Numbered from the stretch's first letter, positions 5,097 to 11,223 are shown. The stretch is 12,192 bases of DNA from Candidatus Falkowbacteria bacterium CG10_big_fil_rev_8_21_14_0_10_43_10 (GCA_002773655.1 PFAR01000025.1:1-12192); one strand, 5' to 3'. Translations and numbers: made by a program. Notes: generated from the letters alone by a model not told the origin.

Positions 5097-5130
5097 AAAA
5101 CTGCCTTGAAGAAATTGAAGCCAGTTTTTT
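5097..5130 (+). terminator. Terminator-like hairpin
   Basis: AAAACTG (5097-5103) pairs with CAGTTTT (5122-5128), with CTT/AAG continuing inside after one C-C mismatch, followed by a run of six T (5125-5130). It lies about 25 bases after the predicted start at 5074, so it would yield a very short RNA or act as an attenuator. Confidence 0.55.
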
Positions 5131-5263
5131 CTTCTCTACTGTTCATTATTGATCTATATTCCGACATGGATCGAATAAAACAAAAACAAAAAACAGGTAG
5201 ATTTTATCAGCTCTATAAAATTTGATTTAATTTACCAAGCGAGTGGTAGAGAAGCGCTTTTTT
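5131..5263 (+). ncRNA. Candidate structured RNA domain closed by a 9-bp helix
   Basis: CTTCTCTAC (5131-5139) is the exact complement of GTAGAGAAG (5246-5254), more than 100 bases away, and the closing strand is followed by CGC and six T (5258-5263), as in an RNA 3' end. Inside, GGTAGATT (5196-5203) can pair with AATTTACC (5229-5236), or ATTTTAT (5201-5207) with ATAAAAT (5215-5221) around a 7-base loop. No credible reading frame covers the stretch. No known RNA family was recognised. Confidence 0.4.
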
Positions 5264-5276
5264 CTGTCGGTAAAAA

Positions 5277-5355
5277 AGCTCTTTATCCTGGAACTTGAAG
5301 GGATCTTCTTCACTATCCTCGGATGGTGGAGGAACAGAGGTTTCAGGATGGAGCT
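5277..5355 (+). ncRNA. Candidate long rod-like RNA hairpin with internal bubble
   Basis: AGCTC (5277-5281) pairs with GAGCT (5351-5355), and ATCCTGGAAC (5285-5294) with GTTTCAGGAT (5340-5349). After an asymmetric bubble (5295-5305 against 5334-5339), TTCTTCACTATC (5306-5317) pairs with GATGGTGGAGGA (5322-5333) around a CTCG loop. That gives about 28 pairs in one rod with a central bubble. It lies between the domain at 5131-5263 and the strong terminator near 5420, so one RNA may contain both. The shape recalls 6S RNA, but no 6S sequence signature was recognised. Confidence 0.45.
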
Positions 5356-5383
5356 CTTGCATCTGGCCTATAAATTAATTTTT

Positions 5384-5424
5384 CCCGCATTCGCGGGGAG
5401 GGGCCCGCAAGGGCTCCTTTTAAT
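5384..5424 (+). terminator. GC-rich terminator closing the structured region
   Basis: AGGGGCCC (5399-5406) pairs with GGGCTCCT (5411-5418, one G-T) around a GCAA loop and is followed by TTTTAATTTT. A second hairpin, CCCGC/GCGGG (5384-5397), immediately precedes it. No gene ends nearby on this strand, so it probably ends a non-coding transcript and insulates the next promoter. Confidence 0.75.
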
Positions 5425-5438
5425 TTTGGAGAAAAACA

Positions 5439-5467
5439 TTGTTTTTTATCAGGAAATAGTCTATAAT
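5439..5467 (+). promoter_or_regulatory. Promoter of the TraR/DksA gene
   Basis: TTGTTT (5439-5444), 17 bases and a perfect TATAAT (5462-5467). Transcription would start about 20 bases before the ATG at 5494, which has no SD. Confidence 0.75.
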
Positions 5468-5493
5468 ATTTATAAGATGAATTAACATTTTTT

Positions 5494-5865
5494 ATGGACA
5501 AAAAAATAACAGCCAAAATTAAAAAAGAGCTGGAAACAAGGAGAAAGGAGATCATCGGGGAACTTGATAAATTTACCACGCAGGACAAGCATGTTAAAGG
5601 CAAGCATCGGCCGCAATTTGACGATTTAGGGACTGCCAATGACGACAATGCCAAGGAAATAGACATGTACACCACAAATTTATCCGTCAGCAGCGTGCTG
5701 GAAAATAATTTAAAGGATATAGATTCGGCTCTGAAGAGAATCAAAGAAGGAAAATACGGCGTCTGCAAGTATTGTGGCCAGGAAATAGGCGAAAAGCGGC
5801 TTTTGGCCCGCCCGGTTTCCAGCGCCTGTGTTGCCTGTAAAAATAAGCTGCAAAAAGGATTATAG
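5494..5865 (+). CDS. TraR/DksA-family zinc-finger transcription regulator
   Basis: The 123-residue protein has the two-part family layout: an N-terminal helical hairpin (about 1-85, charged, heptad-like) and a C-terminal four-cysteine zinc finger, C91-x2-C94 ... C112-x2-C115, within the signature GKYGVCKYCGQEIGEKRL. Family members insert the coiled coil into the secondary channel of RNA polymerase and change promoter choice, often with ppGpp. D43, D44, D50 and D51 lie near where DksA carries its tip acidic residues, but alignment is needed to assign them. It is shorter than E. coli DksA (151 residues) and longer than TraR (73). It lies nine bases before lspA, so the two are probably co-transcribed from the promoter at 5439-5467. 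Confidence 0.9.
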   Translation: MDKKITAKIKKELETRRKEIIGELDKFTTQDKHVKGKHRPQFDDLGTANDDNAKEIDMYTTNLSVSSVLENNLKDIDSALKRIKEGKYGVCKYCGQEIGEKRLLARPVSSACVACKNKLQKGL

Positions 5866-5874
5866 GTTTAATTT

Positions 5875-6342
5875 ATGTTAGATTTTAACAAAAGGAGATA
5901 TATAAAAGTTGGTGCTGTCTTGGGAAGCACCATCTTTTTGTTTATTGCCGACCGGATTTTAAAGTATTGGGAATTAAATTTTTTATACAATCAAAGAGTT
6001 GAAATTATTAAAGGCTGGGTAAGCTTGGATTTGTTTAAAAATAAAGATATTGCCTTTAGCCTGCCGGTAAGCCAATTTATAGCGGTGCCGGCCATTGTTT
6101 TAATTATCTGTTTATTGATTTATTATTTCATTAAATCCGCTCAACAGGGGTTTGGACCGCGGGAAGCCGTTCTATTGTTGATTATTTTTGGCGCTGCCGG
6201 CAATCTATTTGACCGTTTGCGGTATGGATACGTAATTGATTATATAAATTTTAGTTTCTGGCCGGTTTTTAATCTGGCTGATGCCATGATCGGCGGGGGA
6301 ACAGCCGCGATGATCGTCCTGCTTTTAAAGAAAAATAAATAA
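5875..6342 (+). CDS. lspA: Lipoprotein signal peptidase (signal peptidase II)
   Basis: LspA is the membrane aspartyl protease that removes signal peptides from diacylglyceryl-modified prolipoproteins. The 155-residue protein has four hydrophobic segments (about 11-26, 67-87, 97-110 and 132-151) and the family motifs: GNLFDRLRYGYVIDY (109-123) with catalytic D122, and FNLADAMI (132-139) with catalytic D136 and N133. The motif usually read NxGIAFS appears as NKDIAFS (56-62), with aspartate replacing glycine, a mild departure. Length is normal. No SD is visible; the ATG follows the regulator's stop by nine bases, so translational coupling or shared transcription is likely. Confidence 0.95.
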   Translation: MLDFNKRRYIKVGAVLGSTIFLFIADRILKYWELNFLYNQRVEIIKGWVSLDLFKNKDIAFSLPVSQFIAVPAIVLIICLLIYYFIKSAQQGFGPREAVLLLIIFGAAGNLFDRLRYGYVIDYINFSFWPVFNLADAMIGGGTAAMIVLLLKKNK

Positions 6343-6400
6343 TGATAGAATTATATCAGCTTTTAATAATAATTATAAATTTTTAGCTTTAAATTAATGT

Positions 6401-7642
6401 ATGCTTAAATATCTTAAGAGTATTTTTTTTATCATAGTTATTGCCGCCTTTTTAACGCCAAGCATAGTCTTAGCGCAGGAAAAGAGCAAAATAGTCGATA
6501 TTTATTTTTTTTACGGCGATGGCTGCCCTTATTGCGCCAAGGAAGAGAAATTTTTGGCCCAACTTAAGATTGATGATCCGGATGTCCGTGTCCATTATTA
6601 TGAGATTTGGTATAACCAAAAAAATTCAAGTTTAGCGGAAAAAATTATAAAGGAAACAGGCGTTAACGTTTCCGGAACGCCGATTACCTTTATCGGCGCC
6701 GATGTGATAAATGGTTATTTTAATGATGAAACGACCGGAGCCGAGATCAGACGACTGGTCGATTTCCATCGGGTTATGGGAACGCCTGATTTCGTCGGCG
6801 GCATTATCGCCGGCAAAAAGATTAATGAAATTGATAAAGAACAAACCGGCAGCGATATCATCATCTACGGCGAAAATGCCACCAGCAAAAAGCCCAGAAT
6901 CATAAATTTGCCTTTCATTGGGCAAATAAATCCCCAAAAATTTTCTTTATTCACTATTACCGCCGCTATTGGCTTAATAGACGGATTTAATCCCTGCGCC
7001 ATGTGGGTGTTGCTTTTTTTAGTCAGCCTGCTGATGCAAATGCAGAACCGGCGGCGCATGTGGGCGATCGGCCTAACTTTTATTATAGCTTCTGGGGCGG
7101 TATATTTTTTGTTTTTGGCGGCCTGGCTTAATATATTTTTATTTATCGGTTTTATTTTTTGGATTCGCCTGGCAGTCGCGCTGGTCGCGGTCGGCAGCGG
7201 AATTTACCATTTAAGGGAATTTTATGTGAACAGAAAGGGGGCCTGCAAAGTAATCAAAGAAGAAAAGAGAATCAGGATATTCAGCCAAGTAAAGGAAATA
7301 ATCAGCGAGAAGAATTTTATAGTGGCCATGATCGGCATTATTGGATTGGCGGCGGCGGTCAATATGGTGGAATTAGTATGCTCGGCCGGTCTGCCCGCGA
7401 TTTATACCTCTGTTTTAAGCGCGGCGAATCTGCCGGCCTGGCAGTATTACGGCTATTTATTAATATATATTGTTATTTTCATGCTGGATGATATAATTGT
7501 TTTTTTGATAGCCATGGTAACTTTAAGAGTCACCGGCGCCGCCAAGAAATACGCGCGGGCGACGAATCTAATCGGCGGGATAATATTATTGTTGATCGGC
7601 GTCTTATTGATTTTTAAGCCGGAGTGGATATTATTAGGGTAA
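6401..7642 (+). CDS. Fusion of an exported thioredoxin-like domain with a DsbD/CcdA-type membrane electron-transfer domain
   Basis: The 413-residue protein starts with a signal peptide (1-25, ending VLA before QE). A thioredoxin/glutaredoxin-fold domain (about 30-125) follows, with active site GDGCPYC (C42, C45) and the cis-proline loop SGTP (P94). From about 180 there are six or more membrane segments. They carry NPCA (C199) and ELVCSAGLP (C327), the cysteine pair by which DsbD/CcdA passes electrons across the membrane, in the expected first and fourth segments. The likely role is moving reducing power from cytoplasmic thioredoxin to extracytoplasmic disulfides. Unlike E. coli DsbD, the thioredoxin domain is N-terminal, so C199/C327 could serve their own attached domain. 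No SD is seen. It is 58 bases after lspA and may share its transcript. Confidence 0.88.
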   Translation: MLKYLKSIFFIIVIAAFLTPSIVLAQEKSKIVDIYFFYGDGCPYCAKEEKFLAQLKIDDPDVRVHYYEIWYNQKNSSLAEKIIKETGVNVSGTPITFIGADVINGYFNDETTGAEIRRLVDFHRVMGTPDFVGGIIAGKKINEIDKEQTGSDIIIYGENATSKKPRIINLPFIGQINPQKFSLFTITAAIGLIDGFNPCAMWVLLFLVSLLMQMQNRRRMWAIGLTFIIASGAVYFLFLAAWLNIFLFIGFIFWIRLAVALVAVGSGIYHLREFYVNRKGACKVIKEEKRIRIFSQVKEIISEKNFIVAMIGIIGLAAAVNMVELVCSAGLPAIYTSVLSAANLPAWQYYGYLLIYIVIFMLDDIIVFLIAMVTLRVTGAAKKYARATNLIGGIILLLIGVLLIFKPEWILLG

Positions 7643-7689
7643 ATATAATGCAAATCCTCAAATTCATTCAAATGCCTCAAATTATGAAT

Positions 7690-7706
7690 ATGCAAATAAT
7701 TTGCAT
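7690..7706. repeat. 17-bp perfect palindrome next to the exonuclease -10 box
   Basis: ATGCAAAT (7690-7697) and ATTTGCAT (7699-7706) are exact inverses around one base. The palindrome touches a TATACT box (7707-7712) whose transcript would start within a few bases of the ATG at 7725. A further ATGCAAAT stands at 7648-7655, and the gap is full of CAAAT words. It could be an operator or a repeat remnant. Confidence 0.5.
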
Positions 7707-7724
7707 TATACTATGACTATTAAA

Positions 7725-8396
7725 ATGAATAGAATTATATTTGACATTGAAACTGCAGGCGAAGAGTGGGATGAACTTGATAAAGAAAGCCAGAAGTATT
7801 TAATGCGGTTCGCTAAAACCAGGCCGGAAAAAAAATTAGAGAAACAGCGGCTGGCTTTATATCCCCTGACCGCGGAAATAATTTGCATCGGCATGCTCAA
7901 CCCGGATACCAACAAGGGGGCGGTTTGTTACCGGACGCCTGAATTTTCCGGCCAGCAAGAATTTATTGATGGTAATATAAATTATGTTTCCGGGAGTGAA
8001 ATCAAAATATTAGAGCGGTTTTGGCAGGCCATAAAGCATTACCAGCAATTTATAACTTTTAACGGGAGGGCGTTTGACTGCCCTTTTTTATTGACGCGGA
8101 GCGCGATTTTAGGCGCGCGGGCCACTAAAAATTTAATGCCCTACCGCTATTCCGCGGATACGCACATTGATTTATTAGAGCAACTGACTTTTTATGGAGC
8201 CGGCAGAAAATTCAGCCTGGACTTTTACTGCAAAGTGTTCGGCATTGAGTCGCCCAAGTCGCACGGAATTACCGGCCTGGATGTGCCGCGATTATTCAGA
8301 GAGGGGCGGACATTAGAAGTTGCAAAATATTGCGCCGGGGATTTGCAAGCGACTAAAGAGCTTTACCAAAGATGGAAGGACAGTATTTCGTTTTAA
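7725..8396 (+). CDS. Predicted 3'-5' exonuclease of the PolB-exonuclease-like RNase H fold
   Basis: This DEDD-type nuclease contains Exo I FDIETAG (D7, E9 counting from this start), Exo II FNGRAFDCPFL (N113, D118) and Exo III YCAGDLQATKEL (Y202, D206). Together these would bind the two metals that cut the 3' end of DNA or RNA. The layout fits the predicted PolB-associated exonuclease-like family (PolB_exo_2 type) rather than DnaQ. The length of 223 residues is normal. Three in-frame starts exist (TTG 7701, ATG 7713, ATG 7725); the last is chosen because homologues begin right before FDIET and a TATACT box ends at 7712. No SD. It is followed by the YraN gene 11 bases later, and no terminator is seen between it and the redox gene. 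Confidence 0.87.
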   Translation: MNRIIFDIETAGEEWDELDKESQKYLMRFAKTRPEKKLEKQRLALYPLTAEIICIGMLNPDTNKGAVCYRTPEFSGQQEFIDGNINYVSGSEIKILERFWQAIKHYQQFITFNGRAFDCPFLLTRSAILGARATKNLMPYRYSADTHIDLLEQLTFYGAGRKFSLDFYCKVFGIESPKSHGITGLDVPRLFREGRTLEVAKYCAGDLQATKELYQRWKDSISF

Positions 8397-8407
8397 AGAT
8401 TATATTT

Positions 8408-8764
8408 ATGCATAATCAAGAAATCGGGCGATATGGCGAACAGCTGGCCTGCGAATATTTAATCAGGAAAGGATATAAAATTTTAAGCCGGAATTACAAA
8501 GCCAGCTATAAAGAATTAGACATAGTCGCCGAACGAGGAGTCTTTATTGTTTTTGCGGAGGTGAAAACCAGAATTTCAAAGTATTATGGCAGCGGCATTG
8601 AATCCATGAGCCAAAAAAAGCAGAGGGATTTAAAGTACGCGATCAATAAATATTTGACTTTAAAAAAATTATGGAATAAAGAACCAAGGGGAGACCTGAT
8701 TTTAGTGGATATTAATAAAGGCAAAAAGATAGCTAAAATTAAGCATTACGAAGATATCCTGTAA
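8408..8764 (+). CDS. yraN: YraN/UPF0102-family nuclease-fold protein
   Basis: The 118-residue protein matches UPF0102 over its whole length: GRYGEQLACEYLIRKGYKIL (8-27), the ELD motif (36-38), EVKTR (51-55) and the QKKQRDL region (69-75). E36/D38 and E51-x-K53 form the acid-ExK set of the restriction-endonuclease-like fold, related to Holliday-junction resolvases. A role in DNA repair or recombination is often proposed but is not established. The start is the ATG right before the conserved GRYGE; an upstream in-frame start at 8372 would overlap the exonuclease gene and add non-conserved residues. No SD is seen. It is probably co-transcribed with the exonuclease 11 bases upstream. Confidence 0.92.
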   Translation: MHNQEIGRYGEQLACEYLIRKGYKILSRNYKASYKELDIVAERGVFIVFAEVKTRISKYYGSGIESMSQKKQRDLKYAINKYLTLKKLWNKEPRGDLILVDINKGKKIAKIKHYEDIL

Positions 8765-8769
8765 AATTG

Positions 8770-8798
8770 TTGTTAGATAATATAATTTGTTTTATTAT
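8770..8798 (+). promoter_or_regulatory. Promoter of the small SD-bearing gene
   Basis: TTGTTA (8770-8775), 17 bases and TATTAT (8793-8798). An 8-bp perfect palindrome, GCACGTGC (8807-8814), falls at the predicted transcription start and could be a small operator. Confidence 0.6.
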
Positions 8799-8844
8799 AT
8801 AAATAAGCACGTGCGTAAAGATACTCTATCAAGGAGGAGAAAAG

Positions 8845-9126
8845 ATGGCGCATCGAGATAGCGGTAAATTCCACGCCAAACATGGTACGCTGACTTCCAC
8901 TGCCGCAGAGGTTGCTGACGCCGCCGCTCGCCTCCCTCAAGTAGACAGAGTAACTCCCGGAGTAATAAAACAAACGAGAGGAGGAAGGCGCTGGCTTAAG
9001 TTTATTTGGACTCAAGTTGGCTGGCAAGTTAAAGTTGGAGGAGATAGAGCAGTGCAAACATTGTTCATTTATACTAAACAAAGGCATTCTACTAAAACAT
9101 CGCTGGAAAAATCCTTTGCTCATTAG
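8845..9126 (+). CDS. Small conserved-looking protein, possibly DUF2103-like
   Basis: The 93-residue protein has a strong SD, AAGGAGG (8831-8837), seven bases before the ATG, a promoter and its own terminator, so it is almost certainly translated. Its core, VDRVTPGVIKQTRGG (33-47), then a beta-rich stretch with VQTLFIYT (70-77), recalls the DUF2103 proteins annotated as predicted metal-binding, whose N-terminal histidines would correspond to H10 and H13. That match is from memory and weak. No signal peptide or membrane segment is seen. Base composition is GC-richer than the genes around it, and the strong SD contrasts with SD-less neighbours, which could mean high expression or acquisition. 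Function unknown. Confidence 0.75.
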   Translation: MAHRDSGKFHAKHGTLTSTAAEVADAAARLPQVDRVTPGVIKQTRGGRRWLKFIWTQVGWQVKVGGDRAVQTLFIYTKQRHSTKTSLEKSFAH

Positions 9127-9131
9127 GCAAT

Positions 9132-9158
9132 TCCCCCAATTTTTTCGGGGATTTTTTT
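9132..9158 (+). terminator. Terminator of the small SD-bearing gene
   Basis: TCCCC (9132-9136) pairs with GGGGA (9147-9151) around a 10-base loop, followed by seven T (9152-9158). Confidence 0.8.
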
Positions 9159-9191
9159 ATGTGATTTTATTCACATTTTTTTTCCACTTTC

Positions 9192-9211
9192 GTTCCGACA
9201 TACGTCGGAAC
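9192..9211. repeat. 8-bp perfect palindrome with ATAC loop
   Basis: GTTCCGAC (9192-9199) and GTCGGAAC (9204-9211) are exact inverses. The element is GC-richer than the AT-rich gap around it and is followed by a second small palindrome, CAAGCTTG, near 9231. It resembles a dispersed REP-like element. No T-run follows directly. Confidence 0.6.
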
Positions 9212-9285
9212 TTCGGCGGACAAGCTTGCTTTTGCACATTTTTTCCTCTTTTAAGATAGTGTAATTTTTGCTAGAGTTTGTTAAT

Positions 9286-9618
9286 ATGAAAAAAGCTCTC
9301 ATTTTAATGAGAGGAGGATTTATTTTAAGCATTGTTGTTTGCAGTGCTTTTTTGTTTATAAAAATCACTTTGGCCGGCGGAATGCCGGGGGAAGTCATTG
9401 ATTATACTTTATTGGAAAAGCTGCAGGAAGAATACGCCACTTCATCAAAAGAATATATTCACCAGCCGCGGATATCGGCCACTACCACCAGAAATGATTT
9501 CATAGAAGAGCCAATCAGCGTAGGCGCCCGGGCCGATGTGGAGCAGGATGATAAAAAAGCGCCATTTTTAGGATGGCTGGCAGGGATAATAAAGAAGCTA
9601 TTTCCTCGATTTGAGTAG
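9286..9618 (+). CDS. Short secreted protein of unknown function
   Basis: The 110-residue product starts with a basic/hydrophobic signal sequence (1-30; MKKALILMRGG, a hydrophobic core, then KITLAGG), with probable cleavage after A30. The remaining 80 residues are polar and acidic, low in cysteine and without a recognised domain; the last 20 (FLGWLAGIIKKLFPRFE) could form an amphipathic helix at the membrane. No family was recognised. The ATG at 9286 is preferred over a TTG 18 bases upstream because it begins the signal sequence directly. No SD. A weak promoter, TTGCAC (9232-9237) with GATAGT, is possible. An 8-bp hairpin (CTCTCATT/AATGAGAG) lies within codons 4-10. The following phosphatase starts 21 bases later from its own promoter. 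Confidence 0.7.
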   Translation: MKKALILMRGGFILSIVVCSAFLFIKITLAGGMPGEVIDYTLLEKLQEEYATSSKEYIHQPRISATTTRNDFIEEPISVGARADVEQDDKKAPFLGWLAGIIKKLFPRFE

Positions 9619-9621
9619 GTT

Positions 9622-9630
9622 TGTTATAAT
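9622..9630 (+). promoter_or_regulatory. Extended -10 promoter of the phosphatase gene (leaderless)
   Basis: TG-T-TATAAT (9622-9630) is a full extended -10 element; no good -35 is seen. Only nine bases separate it from the ATG at 9640, so transcription should start at or within a few bases of the start codon. Confidence 0.7.
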
Positions 9631-9639
9631 GTAGTAAGT

Positions 9640-10413
9640 ATGGATAGACATCTAAAATTCGCGGTTTTGGCCGCGGAAAAAACCGGCAAAAAGTTAATGC
9701 AGTATTTCGGCAAAACCGATGTTTCTTCGCGCGGCGGCGGCGTTAAAACCGAGTTTGACTTTATTGCCGATGATATTATAAAAAAGGGGATTGAGAAAAA
9801 TTTTCCGGATTATTCTTATCTTACGGAGGAGACCGGTTTAGTTAAAAAAAATGAGGATTATCTTTGGGTGATTGATCCATTGGACGGCACGGGAAACTTT
9901 GTGAATAATAATCCATTTTTTTCCATATCCATCGCCCTGTGGGTCAAAGGCAAACCGGTGGTCGGGGTAATTGAGGCGCCGTTTCTGCAGGAAAAATATA
10001 TTGCCACTAAAGGCGGCGGTTCTTGGGTATTGAAAAAAGGGCAAACCGTCCAGGCGCGGGTTTCCGCCGCTAAAAAATTAAATGAAGCGTATATAATTTA
10101 TTGCGAGGGGGGAGAAGCGAATAAAAAGAGAATAACCGGTATATTCAGCAAGCTTTATCCCAGGGCGAAAGAAGTTAGAAAAATCGGCTCCGCCGCCTTA
10201 GAATGCGCCTGGGTGGGGCTGGGGCGGGCTGATGCCTATTTTACCACTAAGACCAACTTATGGGACATAGGCGCCGGGGTGCTGTTCGCCAAAGAAGCCG
10301 GCGGAAAAATTCTCCATTACGACGGCAGTCCTTATCAATGGCCGGAGTTTGCGCCGGAGAAAAAATATGATTTGACAGTGACGAACGGCAAGGTTAAAAT
10401 GCCTAAATTATAA
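9640..10413 (+). CDS. Inositol-monophosphatase-family phosphatase
   Basis: The 257-residue protein shows all signatures of the lithium-sensitive, metal-dependent phosphatase superfamily (SuhB/IMPase, CysQ, archaeal FBPase/IMPase): metal ligands E63/E64 in LTEETG, WVIDPLDGTGNF (76-87; D79, D82, T84) and WDIGAG (208-213; D209), followed by EAGG. Family members remove phosphate from inositol phosphates, fructose-1,6-bisphosphate, PAP or related small molecules; SuhB also works with the transcription machinery on rRNA operons. Substrate cannot be assigned. Length is normal. The gene has no SD, an extended -10 nine bases before the ATG and a terminator after its stop. Expression is thus probably monocistronic and leaderless. 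Confidence 0.92.
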   Translation: MDRHLKFAVLAAEKTGKKLMQYFGKTDVSSRGGGVKTEFDFIADDIIKKGIEKNFPDYSYLTEETGLVKKNEDYLWVIDPLDGTGNFVNNNPFFSISIALWVKGKPVVGVIEAPFLQEKYIATKGGGSWVLKKGQTVQARVSAAKKLNEAYIIYCEGGEANKKRITGIFSKLYPRAKEVRKIGSAALECAWVGLGRADAYFTTKTNLWDIGAGVLFAKEAGGKILHYDGSPYQWPEFAPEKKYDLTVTNGKVKMPKL

Positions 10414-10433
10414 AAAATTAAAAGTTTGTTTAG

Positions 10434-10467
10434 AAATCCAGATTCCAAGGGAGAGCTGGATTTTTTT
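10434..10467 (+). terminator. Terminator of the phosphatase gene, touching the trmB stop
   Basis: AAATCCAG (10434-10441) pairs with CTGGATTT (10456-10463) around a 14-base loop and is followed by a run of T to 10467. The T-run overlaps the stop codon of the convergent trmB (10466-10468). It could serve both directions, though the T-run for the minus strand is weak. Confidence 0.8.
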
Positions 10468-11179
10468 AATTTTGTATTTTTAAATAATGAATTTGCTTTC
10501 CCAATTTTAAATGTTTATTCTCGTAAAAAGTTTGGATTTGTAAAATTGAGTTTATACAATCTTTAGATTCCTGCGAAAGCGAGAGTAATAAAGGAGAAAT
10601 TGCATAAATATTATTGATAACCTCTTTTATCTTCCAGCCCTCGGCGATGGCGGTTTCTACGGAATAATTAAATAAATTCAAGTCGTCGGTTTTTAAATTA
10701 AGCGTACCGTTGAGCACTAATATTTTTTTATACATCGCTAAAAAGCGGGGACTGGTCAGTCGTTTGTTTAGTTGCCGTTTCCGCGGAAACGGGTCGGGAA
10801 AAGTAATCCAGATTTCGGAAACCGACCCCCTCCCAGCCTCTCCCTTAGTAAGGGAGAGGGGAATAAAATATTTTTCCAAATCTTCAATTTGAATGCGCAA
10901 AAAAGCGACATTAGTTAATTTATTTTCCAGCGCGGTTTTTGCTCCTTTCCAGAGGCGCGCGCCTTTGATATCAATGCCGATAAAATTGCGCTTGGGAAAC
11001 AGTTTCGCCAGCGCTAAAGCGTACTCGCCTTTGCCGCAAGCGAGCTCCAGAGTGATTGGATTATTATTGCCGAAATGTTTAGACCAGTTAAACTTAAAAC
11101 CCAGCTTAACTTCCGCCGGTTCCATGACGTTAGAAAAAGTTTTTAGTTCGGCGAAACGCTGGAGTTTGTTTTTAGACAT
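10466..11179 (-). CDS. trmB: tRNA (guanine-N7-)-methyltransferase TrmB, with a repeat-encoded insertion
   Basis: TrmB methylates G46 in the variable loop of tRNAs using S-adenosylmethionine. The 237-residue protein carries LELACGKGEYALALA (44-58, SAM-binding), GIDIKGARLW (68-77, D70), ITFPDPFPRKR (125-135, the PDPWPKxRH-type motif), RLTSPRFL (140-147) and TFYENK (217-222). All are in family order, so it should be active. Two stretches look inserted: residues about 106-119 (PLSLTKGEAGRGS), encoded by a perfect palindrome, and about 195-210 (SPLLLSLSQESKDCIN). Both lie between conserved blocks, where loops are tolerated. No SD; a TATAAT (11189-11194) sits nine bases before the ATG, implying a leaderless mRNA. 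It converges on the phosphatase gene. Confidence 0.93.
   Translation of the reverse strand: MSKNKLQRFAELKTFSNVMEPAEVKLGFKFNWSKHFGNNNPITLELACGKGEYALALAKLFPKRNFIGIDIKGARLWKGAKTALENKLTNVAFLRIQIEDLEKYFIPLSLTKGEAGRGSVSEIWITFPDPFPRKRQLNKRLTSPRFLAMYKKILVLNGTLNLKTDDLNLFNYSVETAIAEGWKIKEVINNIYAISPLLLSLSQESKDCINSILQIQTFYENKHLKLGKQIHYLKIQN
10825..10862. repeat. Palindromic repeat element inside trmB
   Basis: CCTCTCCCTTA (10837-10847) and TAAGGGAGAGG (10849-10859) are exact inverses around one base, flanked by C-rich and G-rich runs. Read in the trmB frame it gives PLSLTKGEAGRG. On the plus strand it gives DPLPASPLVRERG, peptides typical of dispersed palindromic repeats in many bacterial genomes. It is in frame with no stop. 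The exact borders are estimated. Confidence 0.7.
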
Positions 11180-11188
11180 TCAAATTAA

Positions 11189-11215
11189 ATTATAGGGATT
11201 AAAAAGGGCTTACAA
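11189..11215 (-). promoter_or_regulatory. Promoter of trmB (leaderless)
   Basis: The minus strand has TTGTAA (11210-11215), 15 bases and a perfect TATAAT (11189-11194). Nine bases separate the -10 from the ATG at 11179, so the mRNA should begin at or near the start codon. Confidence 0.65.
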
Positions 11216-11223
11216 CCATTAAT

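Noticed and set aside
5074..5427. RNase P RNA, tmRNA, SRP RNA or T-box
   Set aside because: None of their invariant sequences (P4-type GAGGAAAGTCC, tRNA-like 3' end with TTCGATT, GGTCAGG/GGAAGGAAGC, TGGnACCGCG) was found.
5243..5485. Plus-strand 80-codon frame in the structured region
   Set aside because: It has no ATG start or SD and no recognisable domain, and it runs through the terminator at 5399-5424 and the dksA promoter.
7159..7491. Plus-strand frame inside the redox protein gene
   Set aside because: It is out of frame with a gene whose membrane segments and cysteine motifs are clear.
8773..9123. Minus-strand frame opposite the small SD-bearing gene
   Set aside because: The plus strand has the SD, promoter and terminator; the minus frame has none.
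10710..11195. Plus-strand frames opposite trmB
   Set aside because: trmB accounts for the region with complete motifs. The opposite frame only shows the repeat-type peptide of the palindrome.
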